Shown: positions 43,301 through 51,870 of the stretch, piece after piece
Position numbering within the stretch: the stretch's first letter is position 1
Layout of the letters: every line of letters starts with the position of its first letter
Origin: Prevotella sp. UBA4268
Lineage (GTDB): Bacteria; Bacteroidota; Bacteroidia; Bacteroidales; Bacteroidaceae
Assembly: GCA_002395135.1 (NCBI GenBank)
Contig: DGWC01000055.1
Location: 62,001 to 126,000, forward strand
Length of the DNA stretch: 64,000 bases
Direction: 5' to 3'
Made by a program: the position numbers and the translations under genes
The notes under the pieces: generated by a model
What the model was told of the DNA's origin: nothing
What the model saw: the letters and a program-made list of their open reading frames with translations, nothing else
The model's database searches: none

Positions 43301-44800
43301 AGTTATTTTCCCGTTGGGGTCGTCCATCGAAAGTGTACCATCGATAATCTGGTTGGCGTATGTTCCGTCAATAGAAATGTCGTGGTAGGTGTACGAATTG
43401 TAATCGAGGCGCGAAATGGTTCCTTTGGCTGTCAGCGACGATAGTGACTTCTCATGCAGATGGCCGTCCAGAGTGAGGTTGCTGGCGATGGTGCCCAACT
43501 GGTTGTTGTCGAGCAACCGCTGCAAGTTGATGCCTTTCGTATCTAACTGCAACTGAAAATGCTGTCCGTCGAATGTGCCGTCAAAGTCGCTGTCGCCAGC
43601 GTCCGTCATCAGTTTTCCCTCTAAGGAGAGGTCGTTGCCCCTGCCGCCAATGTCGCCTTTGAAATTGATGTCTCCCAGTCGGGTGACCACATCGGGCATT
43701 TTGAAATGATTGTTGGTGGCATTCTTGGCTATCATGTCGATGCTGTTGCCGCTGATTTTGAGGTCGTCAACATGCGCCAGCCATAGCGGTTGGTTGTCAA
43801 GATGCTGAACATCTGCTCTGATCAGAACATTCAAACCGTCTTTTTCGGAGTGAATGTATAGTGAGTTTATATTCAGATTCTGGTTGTTTCCATAAAAAGA
43901 AGTACTGATGCTGACTGGATTTATGAATGGTTGTGCTGCCGTGAAGAAACTCTTTAAGTCATAGGGTGTTACAAAACTCTTCTCAATGGTTCCTTTAAAA
44001 CTGAGTGTGCTCATGTCAAGTTGGCTCCCTTTGAACTGATACTCTGCGGAAATGCTGTCGGAGTGCAACTGACTGTTGGGCAGAATGCATGAAAAATCTT
44101 TTAGAATGGCGCGGTTCTTGTCTGCGTCAAAGTGCAATGTGAGATTCTTCAGGTCGAAGCCGGATTTCTCCTTGAACGACAATTTCTTGACGATGGCATG
44201 AACGTTGTCGTCGGTAATGTGGGGTATCATAATATGTGCGCTGATGTCTTGTAAGTCAAGATGCGCACTGTTGAACTGGTTCCTCGTGGGGAGTATGTCA
44301 TGCTGATTGTATTTCAATTTCCCATGGCGGATTACCAGCGAACTGATTTGAAGGTCAAGGGGCGTATGTGAGGTGGTGTCTTTTGAGGCTAACGAGTCGA
44401 GGGCAAACTGGAAATTAGGCTTGCTATCGCAGGTCTGCTTGTAGAAATCACCTTGGAATCCAAACAGTTGAGCAGAGGAAATGACTATTTTCCCGCGTGT
44501 AAGTTGGTAAAGATTGATTTTAACAGACATCCTGGATGCTTTTACCATTTGCTTGCCCGTCTGGTCGTATAGTACGATGTCGTCGATGATTGCACGGTTA
44601 AAAAGCCCGAGGTCAACGTTGCCAATCAGCACTTTTGTCCCCAGTTTCTTCTCAAGGGCCGTGCTTACCTGAGAAGCCAAAAATGACTGTATCGCTGGTG
44701 TGTGCAGCAATACAACAAGCAACACGTATAGCCCCAATACAGTCCATACGATGCCGTTTATGATATGTTTGACCGTCTTCAATTTATAAAAACGGTACAA
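40379..44800 (-). CDS. TamB-like translocation/assembly protein
   Basis: A 1473-residue protein with one N-terminal membrane helix (about 13-33). It then has a very long, repetitive beta-strand-rich stretch with AsmA/TamB-like periodicity, and a C-terminal DUF490/TamB domain (about 1130-1460) containing AVYTVNGVPLSDLQIG. In proteobacteria TamB spans the periplasm and helps outer-membrane protein or lipid transport; here no TamA is adjacent. The start is uncertain: the frame opens at a TTG at 44800, which sits on the -7 element, and a TTG at 44782 would follow it. No ATG lies near. Confidence 0.85.
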   Translation of the reverse strand: MYRFYKLKTVKHIINGIVWTVLGLYVLLVVLLHTPAIQSFLASQVSTALEKKLGTKVLIGNVDLGLFNRAIIDDIVLYDQTGKQMVKASRMSVKINLYQLTRGKIVISSAQLFGFQGDFYKQTCDSKPNFQFALDSLASKDTTSHTPLDLQISSLVIRHGKLKYNQHDILPTRNQFNSAHLDLQDISAHIMIPHITDDNVHAIVKKLSFKEKSGFDLKNLTLHFDADKNRAILKDFSCILPNSQLHSDSISAEYQFKGSQLDMSTLSFKGTIEKSFVTPYDLKSFFTAAQPFINPVSISTSFYGNNQNLNINSLYIHSEKDGLNVLIRADVQHLDNQPLWLAHVDDLKISGNSIDMIAKNATNNHFKMPDVVTRLGDINFKGDIGGRGNDLSLEGKLMTDAGDSDFDGTFDGQHFQLQLDTKGINLQRLLDNNQLGTIASNLTLDGHLHEKSLSSLTAKGTISRLDYNSYTYHDISIDGTYANQIIDGTLSMDDPNGKITIQGNATVDKNNPTGAFTASLRNFNPQGFRITDKFNDSVINADIDADISGNSLANICGTVNVSDLSITGHDGEYRLNSLFLKADNHQNGNELSIDSDFGHFDIQGKFNYSTLAQSITNFIASKLPTLPGLPQMTHSGQNDFTLRADITKSDWLNTFFNLPVTITKPIHIDGSMNDETHQLDLNATLPRFSVNDGFYEDGIINVRTSSVNEVIISGHLRKIMDNGQKLDLNVNANGGNNQLITSINWYNNARRPFKGTFNCSSEFFKNEEGKSVAHARIHPSEIQVNDSIWHVQPSDIIYSEKNLVVDYFAIEHNDQHIIVSGLANKNPNDSLVVDLKDVDVNYILNLVNFHSVIFGGRASGKAYVKSAFSNPDAYANLIVKDFLFQEGRMGTLYAKAKYNKNDEQIDIHAQAIDGKEGKTLVNGYVSPARNYIDLKIDAENTRMEFLESFCESFMDNVEARANGSLRLAGDLSEINLTGMAVANGGLDITSLNTHYTLVNDTIRLIPDNIIFDGDTILDRNGNYGILRGTLHHEHLTKLSYDLNIYARNLLSYDFPSYGDNTFFGTVYATGTCNIQGKSGSINFDINASPEKGSFIEYNAASPDAITDQQFITWRDKSQEYADSNMVVSNVPKPDMQPAEIDIPSDMHINFLINANPDFTLRLLMDKSSGDYIALNGSGTIRASYYNKGAFDMFGTYLVDHGIYKLTIQNIIKKDFQFQQGGTIVFGGNPYQSALNLNAVYTVNGVPLSDLQIGRSFSTNNIRVNCLMNINGTAESPHVEFDLDLPTVNTDAKQMVRSIINSEEEMNQQVIYLLSIGRFYTQNANNASQNQSQTSLAMQSLLSGTISQQINNVLSSFVNTSNWNFGANISTGDEGWNNAEYEGLLSGRLLNNRLLINGQFGYRDNANATTSFIGDFDIRYLLFPSGNLAIKVYNQTNDRYFTKNSLNTQGIGLIMKKDFNSWKDFFRRTPKTSK

Positions 44801-44805
44801 ATATA
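44798..44805 (-). promoter_or_regulatory. Promoter -7 element for the TamB-like gene
   Basis: TATATTTG on the minus strand overlaps the possible TTG start at 44800. If used, transcription would begin near 44791 and translation at TTG 44782 with a very short leader. Confidence 0.4.
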
Positions 44806-44870
44806 CATCTTTTTATTGGTAAAATGCGATAAAACGTCTGTTTTTTCTTCGATATTTGCAAAAAAATGTT

Positions 44871-44878
44871 TATCTTTG
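44871..44878 (+). promoter_or_regulatory. Promoter -7 element for the nqr operon
   Basis: TATCTTTG, about 70 bases before the nqrA ATG. The nearest TTTG (44855-44858) is only 12 bases upstream, so the -33 element is unclear. Confidence 0.5.
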
Positions 44879-44949
44879 CGAACAGATTGCATGATAAAAG
44901 CAACAATTGTTCGCAACTTATTATTGTTTATATAATTTATTTAAAATCT

Positions 44950-46296
44950 ATGGCAAATGTTATTAGGCTACGAAAAGGCTTAGACATTCACCTTCTTGGA
45001 AAACCCGCGGAAAAGAAAATCCCAATCAATCGAGGGCAGGAGATAGCGCTCGTCCCCGATTCGTTTGTTGGAATGATACCGAAAGTGGTGGTGAAAGAGG
45101 GTGATCATGTTAGAGCCGGGGATGCTTTGTTTGTTGACAAACGCCATCCCGATGTGAAATTTGCATCACCTGCCAGTGGCGACGTGATTGCCGTTGAGCG
45201 AGGAGAACGCAGAAAAGTGATGTGCGTGAAAGTGAAAATGGATGCCGAACAGCAGTTTGTTGATTTCGGCAAGAAGGATGTCAGCACACTTTCTGGCGAA
45301 GATGTTAAGAATGCTCTGCTTGAGGCGGGGTTGTTTGGTTACATAGACCAGTTGCCTTATGCTGTTTCCGCTCAACCCGAGTCTGCACCCAAGGCTATCT
45401 TTGTGAGCGCATTGCGTGACAAACCTCTTGCCGCTGATTTCGAATTCGAGTTGAAAGGCAACGAAGAGGATTTCCAGGCTGGTCTCACTGCTCTGTCTAA
45501 GATGGCAAAAACTTATCTGGGCATTGGAAGCAAGCAGACATCTCCTGCGCTTGTGCAGGCAAAAGATGTGGAAGTGAATGTGTTCGACGGTCCTTGTCCG
45601 GCAGGAAACGTAGGAGTTCAAGTTAATCATTTGTCTCCTGTGAACAAAGGTGAGACCGTCTGGACGGTGGATCCATCGGCTGTAATCTTCTTCGGCCGTT
45701 TGTTCAACACAGGAAAAGTGAATCTCCTCCGCACGATTGCCGTTGTGGGAAGTGAGGTAAATGATCCCTCTTATGCTGATGTGCTTGTCGGAACACGTAT
45801 CGGCGATCTGTTGGAAGGCCGCATGGGAAAGGGACATGTACGTGTCATCAACGGTAATGTGCTCACTGGAAAACCGTGTGGCATGAATGATTATCTGGGT
45901 GCTCATGTGTCGGAGATCACCGTTATTAAAGAAGGTGATGATGCCGATGAGATGTTTGGCTGGATTCTTCCGCGTTTCAAGCAATTCTCGGTGAGCCGTA
46001 GTTACTTCTCGTGGTTGATGGGAAAAAGAGAGTATGCCCTAGATGCACGTGTGAAGGGTGGTGAGCGCCACATGATCATGAGTGGCGAATACGACCGCGT
46101 TTTGCCTATGGATATTTATGGTGAGTACCTCATTAAGGCCATTATTGCCGGTGACATAGACCGGATGGAGCAACTGGGTATCTACGAAGTTAGCCCTGAA
46201 GACTTTGCCCTTGCAGAGTTTGTGGACAGTTCAAAATTAGAATTGCAGCGAATCGTGCGTGAAGGTCTTGACATGCTTCGTAAAGAAAATGCATAA
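44950..46296 (+). CDS. nqrA: Na+-translocating NADH:quinone reductase subunit A
   Basis: A 448-residue soluble subunit of the Na+-pumping NADH:quinone reductase. MANVIRLRKGLDIHL and GKPAEKKIP near the start are typical of NqrA, as are QVNHLSPVNKGETVWTVDP and the later HVSEITVIKEGDD. It begins at ATG 44950; the ORF runs upstream to 44866 only because no stop intervenes. First gene of nqrABCDEF, with all six subunits in standard order. Confidence 0.94.
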   Translation: MANVIRLRKGLDIHLLGKPAEKKIPINRGQEIALVPDSFVGMIPKVVVKEGDHVRAGDALFVDKRHPDVKFASPASGDVIAVERGERRKVMCVKVKMDAEQQFVDFGKKDVSTLSGEDVKNALLEAGLFGYIDQLPYAVSAQPESAPKAIFVSALRDKPLAADFEFELKGNEEDFQAGLTALSKMAKTYLGIGSKQTSPALVQAKDVEVNVFDGPCPAGNVGVQVNHLSPVNKGETVWTVDPSAVIFFGRLFNTGKVNLLRTIAVVGSEVNDPSYADVLVGTRIGDLLEGRMGKGHVRVINGNVLTGKPCGMNDYLGAHVSEITVIKEGDDADEMFGWILPRFKQFSVSRSYFSWLMGKREYALDARVKGGERHMIMSGEYDRVLPMDIYGEYLIKAIIAGDIDRMEQLGIYEVSPEDFALAEFVDSSKLELQRIVREGLDMLRKENA

Positions 46297-46322
46297 TTGT
46301 AAACGTCTAAACAGAAAAGATT

Positions 46323-47474
46323 ATGTCATTAAAGAAATATATTGATAACATCAAGCCCAACTTCGAGCCGGAAGGTAGATTTCATGCTTTCCGCAGCATC
46401 TTCGATGGTTTTGAGACATTTCTCTTTGTTCCGAACACCACGGCAAAGAGCGGTGTGAACATTCACGATGCCATCGACTCGAAGCGCATTATGAGCATGG
46501 TTGTGATAGCATTGATGCCGGCCATGCTGTTTGGTATGTATAACGTAGGATATCAGAATTTCGCGGCTGCCGGAGCATTAGCCAGTGCCTCGTTCTTCGA
46601 GATTTTCTTCTATGGATTCTTTGCCGTGCTACCCAAGATTCTTGTGTCTTACATTGTTGGTCTTGGCATTGAATTTGCCTGGGCACAGTGGAAAGGTGAA
46701 GAGATTCAGGAGGGTTATCTTGTTTCGGGTATCATCATTCCGTTGATTATCCCGATTGGATGTCCGCTCTGGATGCTTGCGCTGGCATGTGCTTTCAGCG
46801 TGATTTTCTGCAAGGAGATTTTCGGAGGCACAGGAATGAACATCTTCAATCCTGCCATTGCCGCACGTATGTTCTTGTTCTTTGCCTATCCGTCGAAGAT
46901 GACAGGTGATCAGGTATGGGTGGCTCAAGATTCCATTTTTGGACTTGGCAACACGCTTCCAGACACCTTTACGGCAGCCACTCCGCTGGGTCAGATAGGG
47001 CAGGGCATCGCACCCAATGCAAGTGTTTGTGATATGATATGCGGTTTTATCCCTGGTTCCATCGGTGAGACCAGTGTGATAGCCATCGCTATCGGTGCAT
47101 TGATTCTGCTTTGGGCAGGTATTGCATCATGGCGCACCATGCTGAGCGTGTTCGTAGGCGGTGCTGTCATGGCACTCTTATTCCAGTCGACAGGACAGTC
47201 TATGACATGGTGGCACCATTTCATTCTGGGTGGTTTTGCTTTCGGAGCCGTGTTCATGGCTACCGATCCTGTTACTTCATGCCGCACGATGACGGGTCAA
47301 TACATCTATGGATTTATCATTGGTGCCATGGCCATTATCATCCGTGTGATGAATGCAGGCTATCCCGAAGGTATGATGCTGGCCATCTTCTTTGGTAACA
47401 TGATTGCTCCAACCATCGACCATTTCGTTGTGGAGCGCAATATTTCGAAACGCCAGAAAAGGTTGAAAGGTTGA
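46323..47474 (+). CDS. nqrB: Na+-translocating NADH:quinone reductase subunit B
   Basis: A 383-residue membrane protein (about ten helices). The FMN-attachment motif TFTAATPLGQIG (about residues 219-230) includes the Thr that takes the covalent flavin. It also forms part of the Na+ path and quinone site. The N-terminal part MSLKKYIDNIKPNFEPEG is typical. The flavin transferase ApbE is not encoded nearby. It is 26 bases after nqrA. Confidence 0.95.
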   Translation: MSLKKYIDNIKPNFEPEGRFHAFRSIFDGFETFLFVPNTTAKSGVNIHDAIDSKRIMSMVVIALMPAMLFGMYNVGYQNFAAAGALASASFFEIFFYGFFAVLPKILVSYIVGLGIEFAWAQWKGEEIQEGYLVSGIIIPLIIPIGCPLWMLALACAFSVIFCKEIFGGTGMNIFNPAIAARMFLFFAYPSKMTGDQVWVAQDSIFGLGNTLPDTFTAATPLGQIGQGIAPNASVCDMICGFIPGSIGETSVIAIAIGALILLWAGIASWRTMLSVFVGGAVMALLFQSTGQSMTWWHHFILGGFAFGAVFMATDPVTSCRTMTGQYIYGFIIGAMAIIIRVMNAGYPEGMMLAIFFGNMIAPTIDHFVVERNISKRQKRLKG

Positions 47475-47500
47475 AAAATTAATTGTAAAGTTGAAAGATT

Positions 47501-48148
47501 ATGAGTAAACTAAATACCAATTCAAACGCGTACATTATTATATATAGTGCGGTTCTCGTGGTCATTGTGGCCTTCCTGCTCGCTTTCGTCTATCAGGCTT
47601 TGAAGCCGATGCAGGATGCCAATGTGGCACTCGATGTGAAGAAGCAGATTCTCTACTCGCTGAATATCCGCGGCTTGGACGGCCAGGAGGCTGAAGCAAA
47701 ATATGCAGAGGTGGTGCTTACAGAAGTGGAGAAAGACGGTGTGAAGTATTACGGCTGTAAGATTGATGGCCAGACTAAATATGTTTTACCGTTGAAAGGC
47801 ATGGGACTCTGGGGAGGTATCAGTGGCTTTGTCTCTGTTAATGATGACCTCAATACGATTTATGGTGCTTATTTCAACCATGAGAGCGAAACTGCCGGAC
47901 TGGGTGCAGAGATTAAAGATTCTCAGGCTTGGCAGGAGAAGTTCCAGGGAAAGAAGATTCTCGACGAAAATGGTAATGCTGCCATTGCTGTGGTGAAGAA
48001 GGTGGAGAATCCCGCCTCTGAGGTAGATTGTGTCACTGGTGCTACGCTTACCTCGAATGGCGTGAGCGATATGCTGCGTGACGGTCTGGTCAAAGGTGTG
48101 AAACTCTTACAAGCATCCGCAAACGAAACTAAAGCAGAGGAGGAGTAA
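47501..48148 (+). CDS. nqrC: Na+-translocating NADH:quinone reductase subunit C
   Basis: A 215-residue subunit with one N-terminal membrane helix (about 9-30) and a periplasmic FMN-binding domain. The covalent-FMN motif is VTGATLTSNGV (about 178-188), a variant of SGAT in which the first residue is Thr. A stretch GMGLWGGISGFV (about 100-111) is typical. Length is near the short Bacteroidetes form (Vibrio NqrC is about 257). Confidence 0.94.
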   Translation: MSKLNTNSNAYIIIYSAVLVVIVAFLLAFVYQALKPMQDANVALDVKKQILYSLNIRGLDGQEAEAKYAEVVLTEVEKDGVKYYGCKIDGQTKYVLPLKGMGLWGGISGFVSVNDDLNTIYGAYFNHESETAGLGAEIKDSQAWQEKFQGKKILDENGNAAIAVVKKVENPASEVDCVTGATLTSNGVSDMLRDGLVKGVKLLQASANETKAEEE

Positions 48149-48152
48149 AACT

Positions 48153-48776
48153 ATGGCATTATTCAGTAAACAAAACAAAGAGGTTTTCACAAACCCGTTG
48201 AACATAGACCATCCGATACTTGGACAGGTGCTGGGTATTTGCTCGGCATTGGCTGTCACCTCGCAGTTGAAACCTGCCATCGTGATGGGTTTGGCCGTAA
48301 CGGTAATCACTGCTTTTTCAAATGTGATTATCTCTATAATCCGCAACACCATACCTAACCGCATCCGCATTGTGGTGCAATTGGTAGTTGTGGCAGCCCT
48401 CGTAACAATCGTCTCGCAGATTCTGAAGGCTTTCGCCTATGACGTGAGCGTTCAGTTGAGCGTGTATGTAGGTCTGATTATCACCAACTGTATTCTGATG
48501 GGACGTCTGGAGGCTTTCGCTATGCAGAATAAACCATGGCCGTCATTCCTTGATGGTGTGGGCAACGGACTGGGCTATGCGATGATTCTTGTCATTGTGG
48601 GTGCTGTCCGCGAGTTCCTCGGACGTGGTTCGCTCTTAGGCTTCCAGATTATTCCGGATGCCTGCTACGACTTGGGATATGTAAACAACGGTATGATGAC
48701 AATGCCAGCCATGGCACTGATTCTCGTAGGTTGTGTGATTTGGGTTCATCGTGCTTACTTTTATAAGGAGAAATAA
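48153..48776 (+). CDS. nqrD: Na+-translocating NADH:quinone reductase subunit D
   Basis: A 207-residue polytopic membrane subunit. NIDHPILGQVLGICSALAVT at the N-terminus and the VGLIITNCILMGRLEAFA and GNGLGYAMILVIVGAVREFLG segments match NqrD/RnfE. With NqrE it forms the membrane-embedded Fe site. It starts 4 bases after nqrC. Confidence 0.94.
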   Translation: MALFSKQNKEVFTNPLNIDHPILGQVLGICSALAVTSQLKPAIVMGLAVTVITAFSNVIISIIRNTIPNRIRIVVQLVVVAALVTIVSQILKAFAYDVSVQLSVYVGLIITNCILMGRLEAFAMQNKPWPSFLDGVGNGLGYAMILVIVGAVREFLGRGSLLGFQIIPDACYDLGYVNNGMMTMPAMALILVGCVIWVHRAYFYKEK

Positions 48777-48779
48777 GTT

Positions 48780-49406
48780 ATGGAACACGCAATAAGTTTA
48801 TTCTTCCGGTCGATATTCGTCGACAATATGATTTTCGCCTTCTTCCTCGGCATGTGTTCATACCTTGCCGTGTCAAAGACGGTGAAGACATCACTGGGCT
48901 TAGGCCTGGCAGTGACCTTTGTGCTTACTGTCACCGTTCCCGTGAACTATTTGTTGCAAACCAGGGTGTTAGGTCCCGACTGTCTGGTGGCAGGTGTTGA
49001 TCTTTCTTACCTGTCATTCATTCTCTTCATCGCCGTGATTGCAGGTATGGTGCAACTGGTAGAGATGACGGTCGAGAAATATTCACCGTCGCTCTATGCA
49101 GCCTTGGGTATATTCCTTCCGCTGATTGCCGTGAACTGCGCCATCATGGGTGCCTCGCTGTTTATGCAGCAGCGCATTCTGATGGATCCCTCTAATTCAC
49201 AGGCCATTACTTCTATCTGGGATGCCATTGTCTATGGCTTTGGTTCTGGTCTTGGATGGACACTGGCCATCGTGGCAATGGGTGCCATTCGCGAGAAGAT
49301 GCAGTTTAGTGATGTGCCCAAGCCCTTGCAAGGTCTTGGCATAGTATTTATTACCGTAGGACTGATGGCTATGGCCATGATGTGTTTCAGCGGACTTAAT
49401 ATATAA
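48780..49406 (+). CDS. nqrE: Na+-translocating NADH:quinone reductase subunit E
   Basis: A 208-residue polytopic membrane subunit, homologous to NqrD but inverted in the membrane. Markers are [30 protein letters not shown] and [20 protein letters not shown]. The Cys residues (MCSYL and NCAIMG) correspond to the Fe ligands shared with NqrD. It starts 3 bases after nqrD. Confidence 0.94.
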   Translation: MEHAISLFFRSIFVDNMIFAFFLGMCSYLAVSKTVKTSLGLGLAVTFVLTVTVPVNYLLQTRVLGPDCLVAGVDLSYLSFILFIAVIAGMVQLVEMTVEKYSPSLYAALGIFLPLIAVNCAIMGASLFMQQRILMDPSNSQAITSIWDAIVYGFGSGLGWTLAIVAMGAIREKMQFSDVPKPLQGLGIVFITVGLMAMAMMCFSGLNI

Positions 49407-49412
49407 TAAGGT

Positions 49413-50678
49413 ATGGGACAGTTTATAGCATATAGCATAGGAGTTTTCCTCATTGTAATACTCCTGTTGGTTGTTATCCTGCTCGTGGCCAAGAAGTATC
49501 TGAGTCCGAGCGGCAATGTGAACATCGAAATCAATGGCGACCGTACCATCAATGTACCTCAGGGCAACAATCTGATGGCAACGCTCAACGAGAATGGCAT
49601 CTTCCTGCCCAGTGCATGTGGCGGTAAAGCGTCGTGCGGACAGTGTAAGGTACAGGTGCTTGAGGGCGGCGGCGAGATACTTGATTCAGAAAAACCACAC
49701 TTCTCGCGCAAGGAAATCAAGAATCACTGGCGCCTTGGATGTCAGTGCAAGGTGAAAGGTGACTTGAAGATTCATGTCAACGAGTCTATTCTTGGCGTGA
49801 AGGAATATGAGTGTACGGTTATCAGCAATAAGAATGTGGCTACGTTTATCAAGGAGTTCAAGGTGCAATTGCCTAAGGGTGAGCACATGGACTTCATACC
49901 AGGATCGTATGCGCAGATTAAGATTCCGGCATTTACCATGGACTATGACAAGGACATCGACAAGTCGTTGATTGGCGTCGAGTATTTGCCGTCGTGGGAG
50001 AAATTCGGCCTCTTCCCATTGAAGTGTGTCAATCCTGAACCCACCATTCGTGCTTACTCCATGGCCAACTATCCGGCAGAAGGTGACGTGTTCATGCTCA
50101 CCGTGCGTATCGCTACGCCACCGTTCAAGCCCGACAAGAGTGGGTTTATGGATGTGAATCCTGGCATCGCATCATCTTATATCTTCTCGCTCAAACCAGG
50201 CGACAAGGTTATCATGAGCGGTCCGTTTGGCGATTTCCATCCTCACTTCGACTCGAAGCGTGAAATGATATGGGTTGGCGGTGGAGCCGGTATGGCACCA
50301 TTGCGTGCACAGATTATGCACATGACAAAGACACTGCATACCACCGATCGTGAGATGCACTACTTCTATGGAGCACGCGCACTCAACGAAGTGTTCTATC
50401 TTGACGACTTCCTTGGACTGGAGAAGGACTTCCCCAACTTCCATTTCCATCTGGCACTCGACCGTCCAGACCCCGCAGCCGATGCTGCAGGCGTGAAATA
50501 TACTCCGGGATTTGTTCATCAGGTGATGTATAACACATATCTGAAGGATCATGAGGCACCAGAAGATGTGGAATACTACATGTGCGGACCTGGTCCGATG
50601 TCAAATGCTGTTGTTCAGATGCTCGATTCCTTAGGCGTGGAGCCTGAAAGCATCATGTATGACAACTTCGGCGGATAA
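49413..50678 (+). CDS. nqrF: Na+-translocating NADH:quinone reductase subunit F
   Basis: The 421-residue NADH-oxidising subunit. It has an N-terminal membrane helix (about 5-25) and a 2Fe-2S ferredoxin domain with CGGKASCGQC and a fourth Cys in RLGCQCKV (about 69-115). The FAD site is RAYSMANYP (about 213-221), and the NADH side is GGGAGMAPLR followed by YYMCGPGPM near the end. Electrons enter the complex here. The operon ends 22 bases later in a terminator at 50701-50740. Confidence 0.95.
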   Translation: MGQFIAYSIGVFLIVILLLVVILLVAKKYLSPSGNVNIEINGDRTINVPQGNNLMATLNENGIFLPSACGGKASCGQCKVQVLEGGGEILDSEKPHFSRKEIKNHWRLGCQCKVKGDLKIHVNESILGVKEYECTVISNKNVATFIKEFKVQLPKGEHMDFIPGSYAQIKIPAFTMDYDKDIDKSLIGVEYLPSWEKFGLFPLKCVNPEPTIRAYSMANYPAEGDVFMLTVRIATPPFKPDKSGFMDVNPGIASSYIFSLKPGDKVIMSGPFGDFHPHFDSKREMIWVGGGAGMAPLRAQIMHMTKTLHTTDREMHYFYGARALNEVFYLDDFLGLEKDFPNFHFHLALDRPDPAADAAGVKYTPGFVHQVMYNTYLKDHEAPEDVEYYMCGPGPMSNAVVQMLDSLGVEPESIMYDNFGG

Positions 50679-50700
50679 GTCATCGTTTGACATATTTATA

Positions 50701-50740
50701 AAGCGAGGTAACGATTATTGCGCTACCTCGCTTTTTTTTA
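50701..50740 (+). terminator. Terminator of the nqr operon
   Basis: AAGCGAGGTA (50701-50710) pairs with TACCTCGCTT (50724-50733), followed by a T-tract. It also lies at the end of the convergent gene at 50787. Confidence 0.88.
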
Positions 50741-50786
50741 TGCCACTCGCTGATGTATGGTGTTCATTTAGCGATGACTAAGTATC

Positions 50787-51179
50787 TCAGAAAATCTGTT
50801 TAACTATCTGTGCTTGTTCACCTTCGAACATCAAGACGCTTGTAACGGGTTCGTATCTCAGTTGCTGGAATTGCAAGATTTGAAGAGCCATGAACGTGCC
50901 ATCGTCTGTTGAGCACAGTTCAACCATATAGTTCCCGTTTGGCACTGGTTTGGGGTGAAAATTTGTGATAGCCGCATTGAGATTGTCTGCATTTGAAGTA
51001 AGAATGCGCTTTAAACGGTCTCCATCTGCGGGTGAGTATTCTATAGTGCTTCCTCTTAATTCGCTGTTGGTGGGAAGATAGACAGCAGTGGTGCGCAAAC
51101 CGAACAGCGACTTGTTGATTCTGATACGATGATCATGACAGATGGTGTTCCACATCTGCATGTTTCTTATATTTGCCAT
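50787..51179 (-). CDS. Uncharacterised protein
   Basis: A 130-residue protein from ATG 51179 (MANIRNMQMWNTICHDH). The frame extends to 51227, but the extra residues are Lys/Tyr-rich and lack family character. It is soluble, with a mixed alpha/beta pattern and no signal peptide, membrane helix or known motif. GDRLKRILTSNADNLNAA (about 69-86) is amphipathic. I do not recognise it. It stands alone between the nqr terminator and a small secreted-protein gene. Confidence 0.55.
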   Translation of the reverse strand: MANIRNMQMWNTICHDHRIRINKSLFGLRTTAVYLPTNSELRGSTIEYSPADGDRLKRILTSNADNLNAAITNFHPKPVPNGNYMVELCSTDDGTFMALQILQFQQLRYEPVTSVLMFEGEQAQIVKQIF

Positions 51180-51328
51180 TTTTGTTTTTTTTCTTTGTTT
51201 AACGATATGATAATACATATACCTCAAATTACTCCTGTTTCTTTTGCTGCTTGATTTCTTTGCACCAGAAACACGAGAACTTGGGTAATAATGATGTTCC
51301 TCCAGTCTTTACTATGGAAAACATGGTT

Positions 51329-51745
51329 TTAACAAAGAATTCGTCTCAGCGCAATGACATAATAAAAACGCGGAGACGAAAAACCAGTGCAGAGTCCCAC
51401 TTGACTTTGGCACAGGTATAAAGTAAGTGTTTTTGAAAGGATTGACGAATGGACAGATGCCCTCCATGTGTTGTGATTGTTAGGCTTTCCGCCATAGGAA
51501 GGGAGTATACGGGCTGGTCTGGATGACATTACCCGATGTGAGAATGGAGATGAGTATAGATTTGCACCTACAGGACTCTGAGGTTCTTCTGCTACGTCAC
51601 GAAACAATTTGTCGTGACGGCTCACCTGTCTTTTGTTACAATCTTCGCCACATGCCATGGTTTGCGCCTTGATTCCTGTTACAGAACCAAGGAAGTTGTA
51701 AAGCATGGATGCAACCAGCAACAGATGTAGCAATCCTCTCATCAT
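51329..51745 (-). CDS. Small secreted protein of unknown function
   Basis: A 138-residue protein with a convincing signal peptide (1-28, ending GIKAQ). A short Cys-containing segment (MACGEDCNKRQ) follows, then a polar middle and a C-terminus ending SPRFYYVIALRRILC. The C-terminal Tyr-rich end and the terminal Cys are odd. I do not assign a family. A minus-strand -7 element at 51804-51811, 59 bases upstream, supports it being a real gene, divergent from mrp. Confidence 0.5.
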   Translation of the reverse strand: MMRGLLHLLLVASMLYNFLGSVTGIKAQTMACGEDCNKRQVSRHDKLFRDVAEEPQSPVGANLYSSPFSHRVMSSRPARILPSYGGKPNNHNTWRASVHSSILSKTLTLYLCQSQVGLCTGFSSPRFYYVIALRRILC

Positions 51746-51803
51746 GTAATACTTAAAGGTTTCTCAATGTTCGTCCAATCATAAAGTATCGTAAAAGATG
51801 ATG

Positions 51804-51811
51804 CAAAGGTA
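51804..51811 (-). promoter_or_regulatory. Promoter -7 element for the small secreted protein
   Basis: TACCTTTG on the minus strand. The -33 region is not consensus. Confidence 0.4.
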
Positions 51812-51843
51812 GTGAAAAAAAAGCATAATTGGATGAAAATACG

Positions 51844-51851
51844 TATCTTTG
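51844..51851 (+). promoter_or_regulatory. Promoter -7 element for mrp
   Basis: TATCTTTG, 19 bases before the mrp ATG, so the leader would be only about 12 bases. No proper -33 box. Confidence 0.45.
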
Positions 51852-51870
51852 CACATAAAAAAACGAAGAA

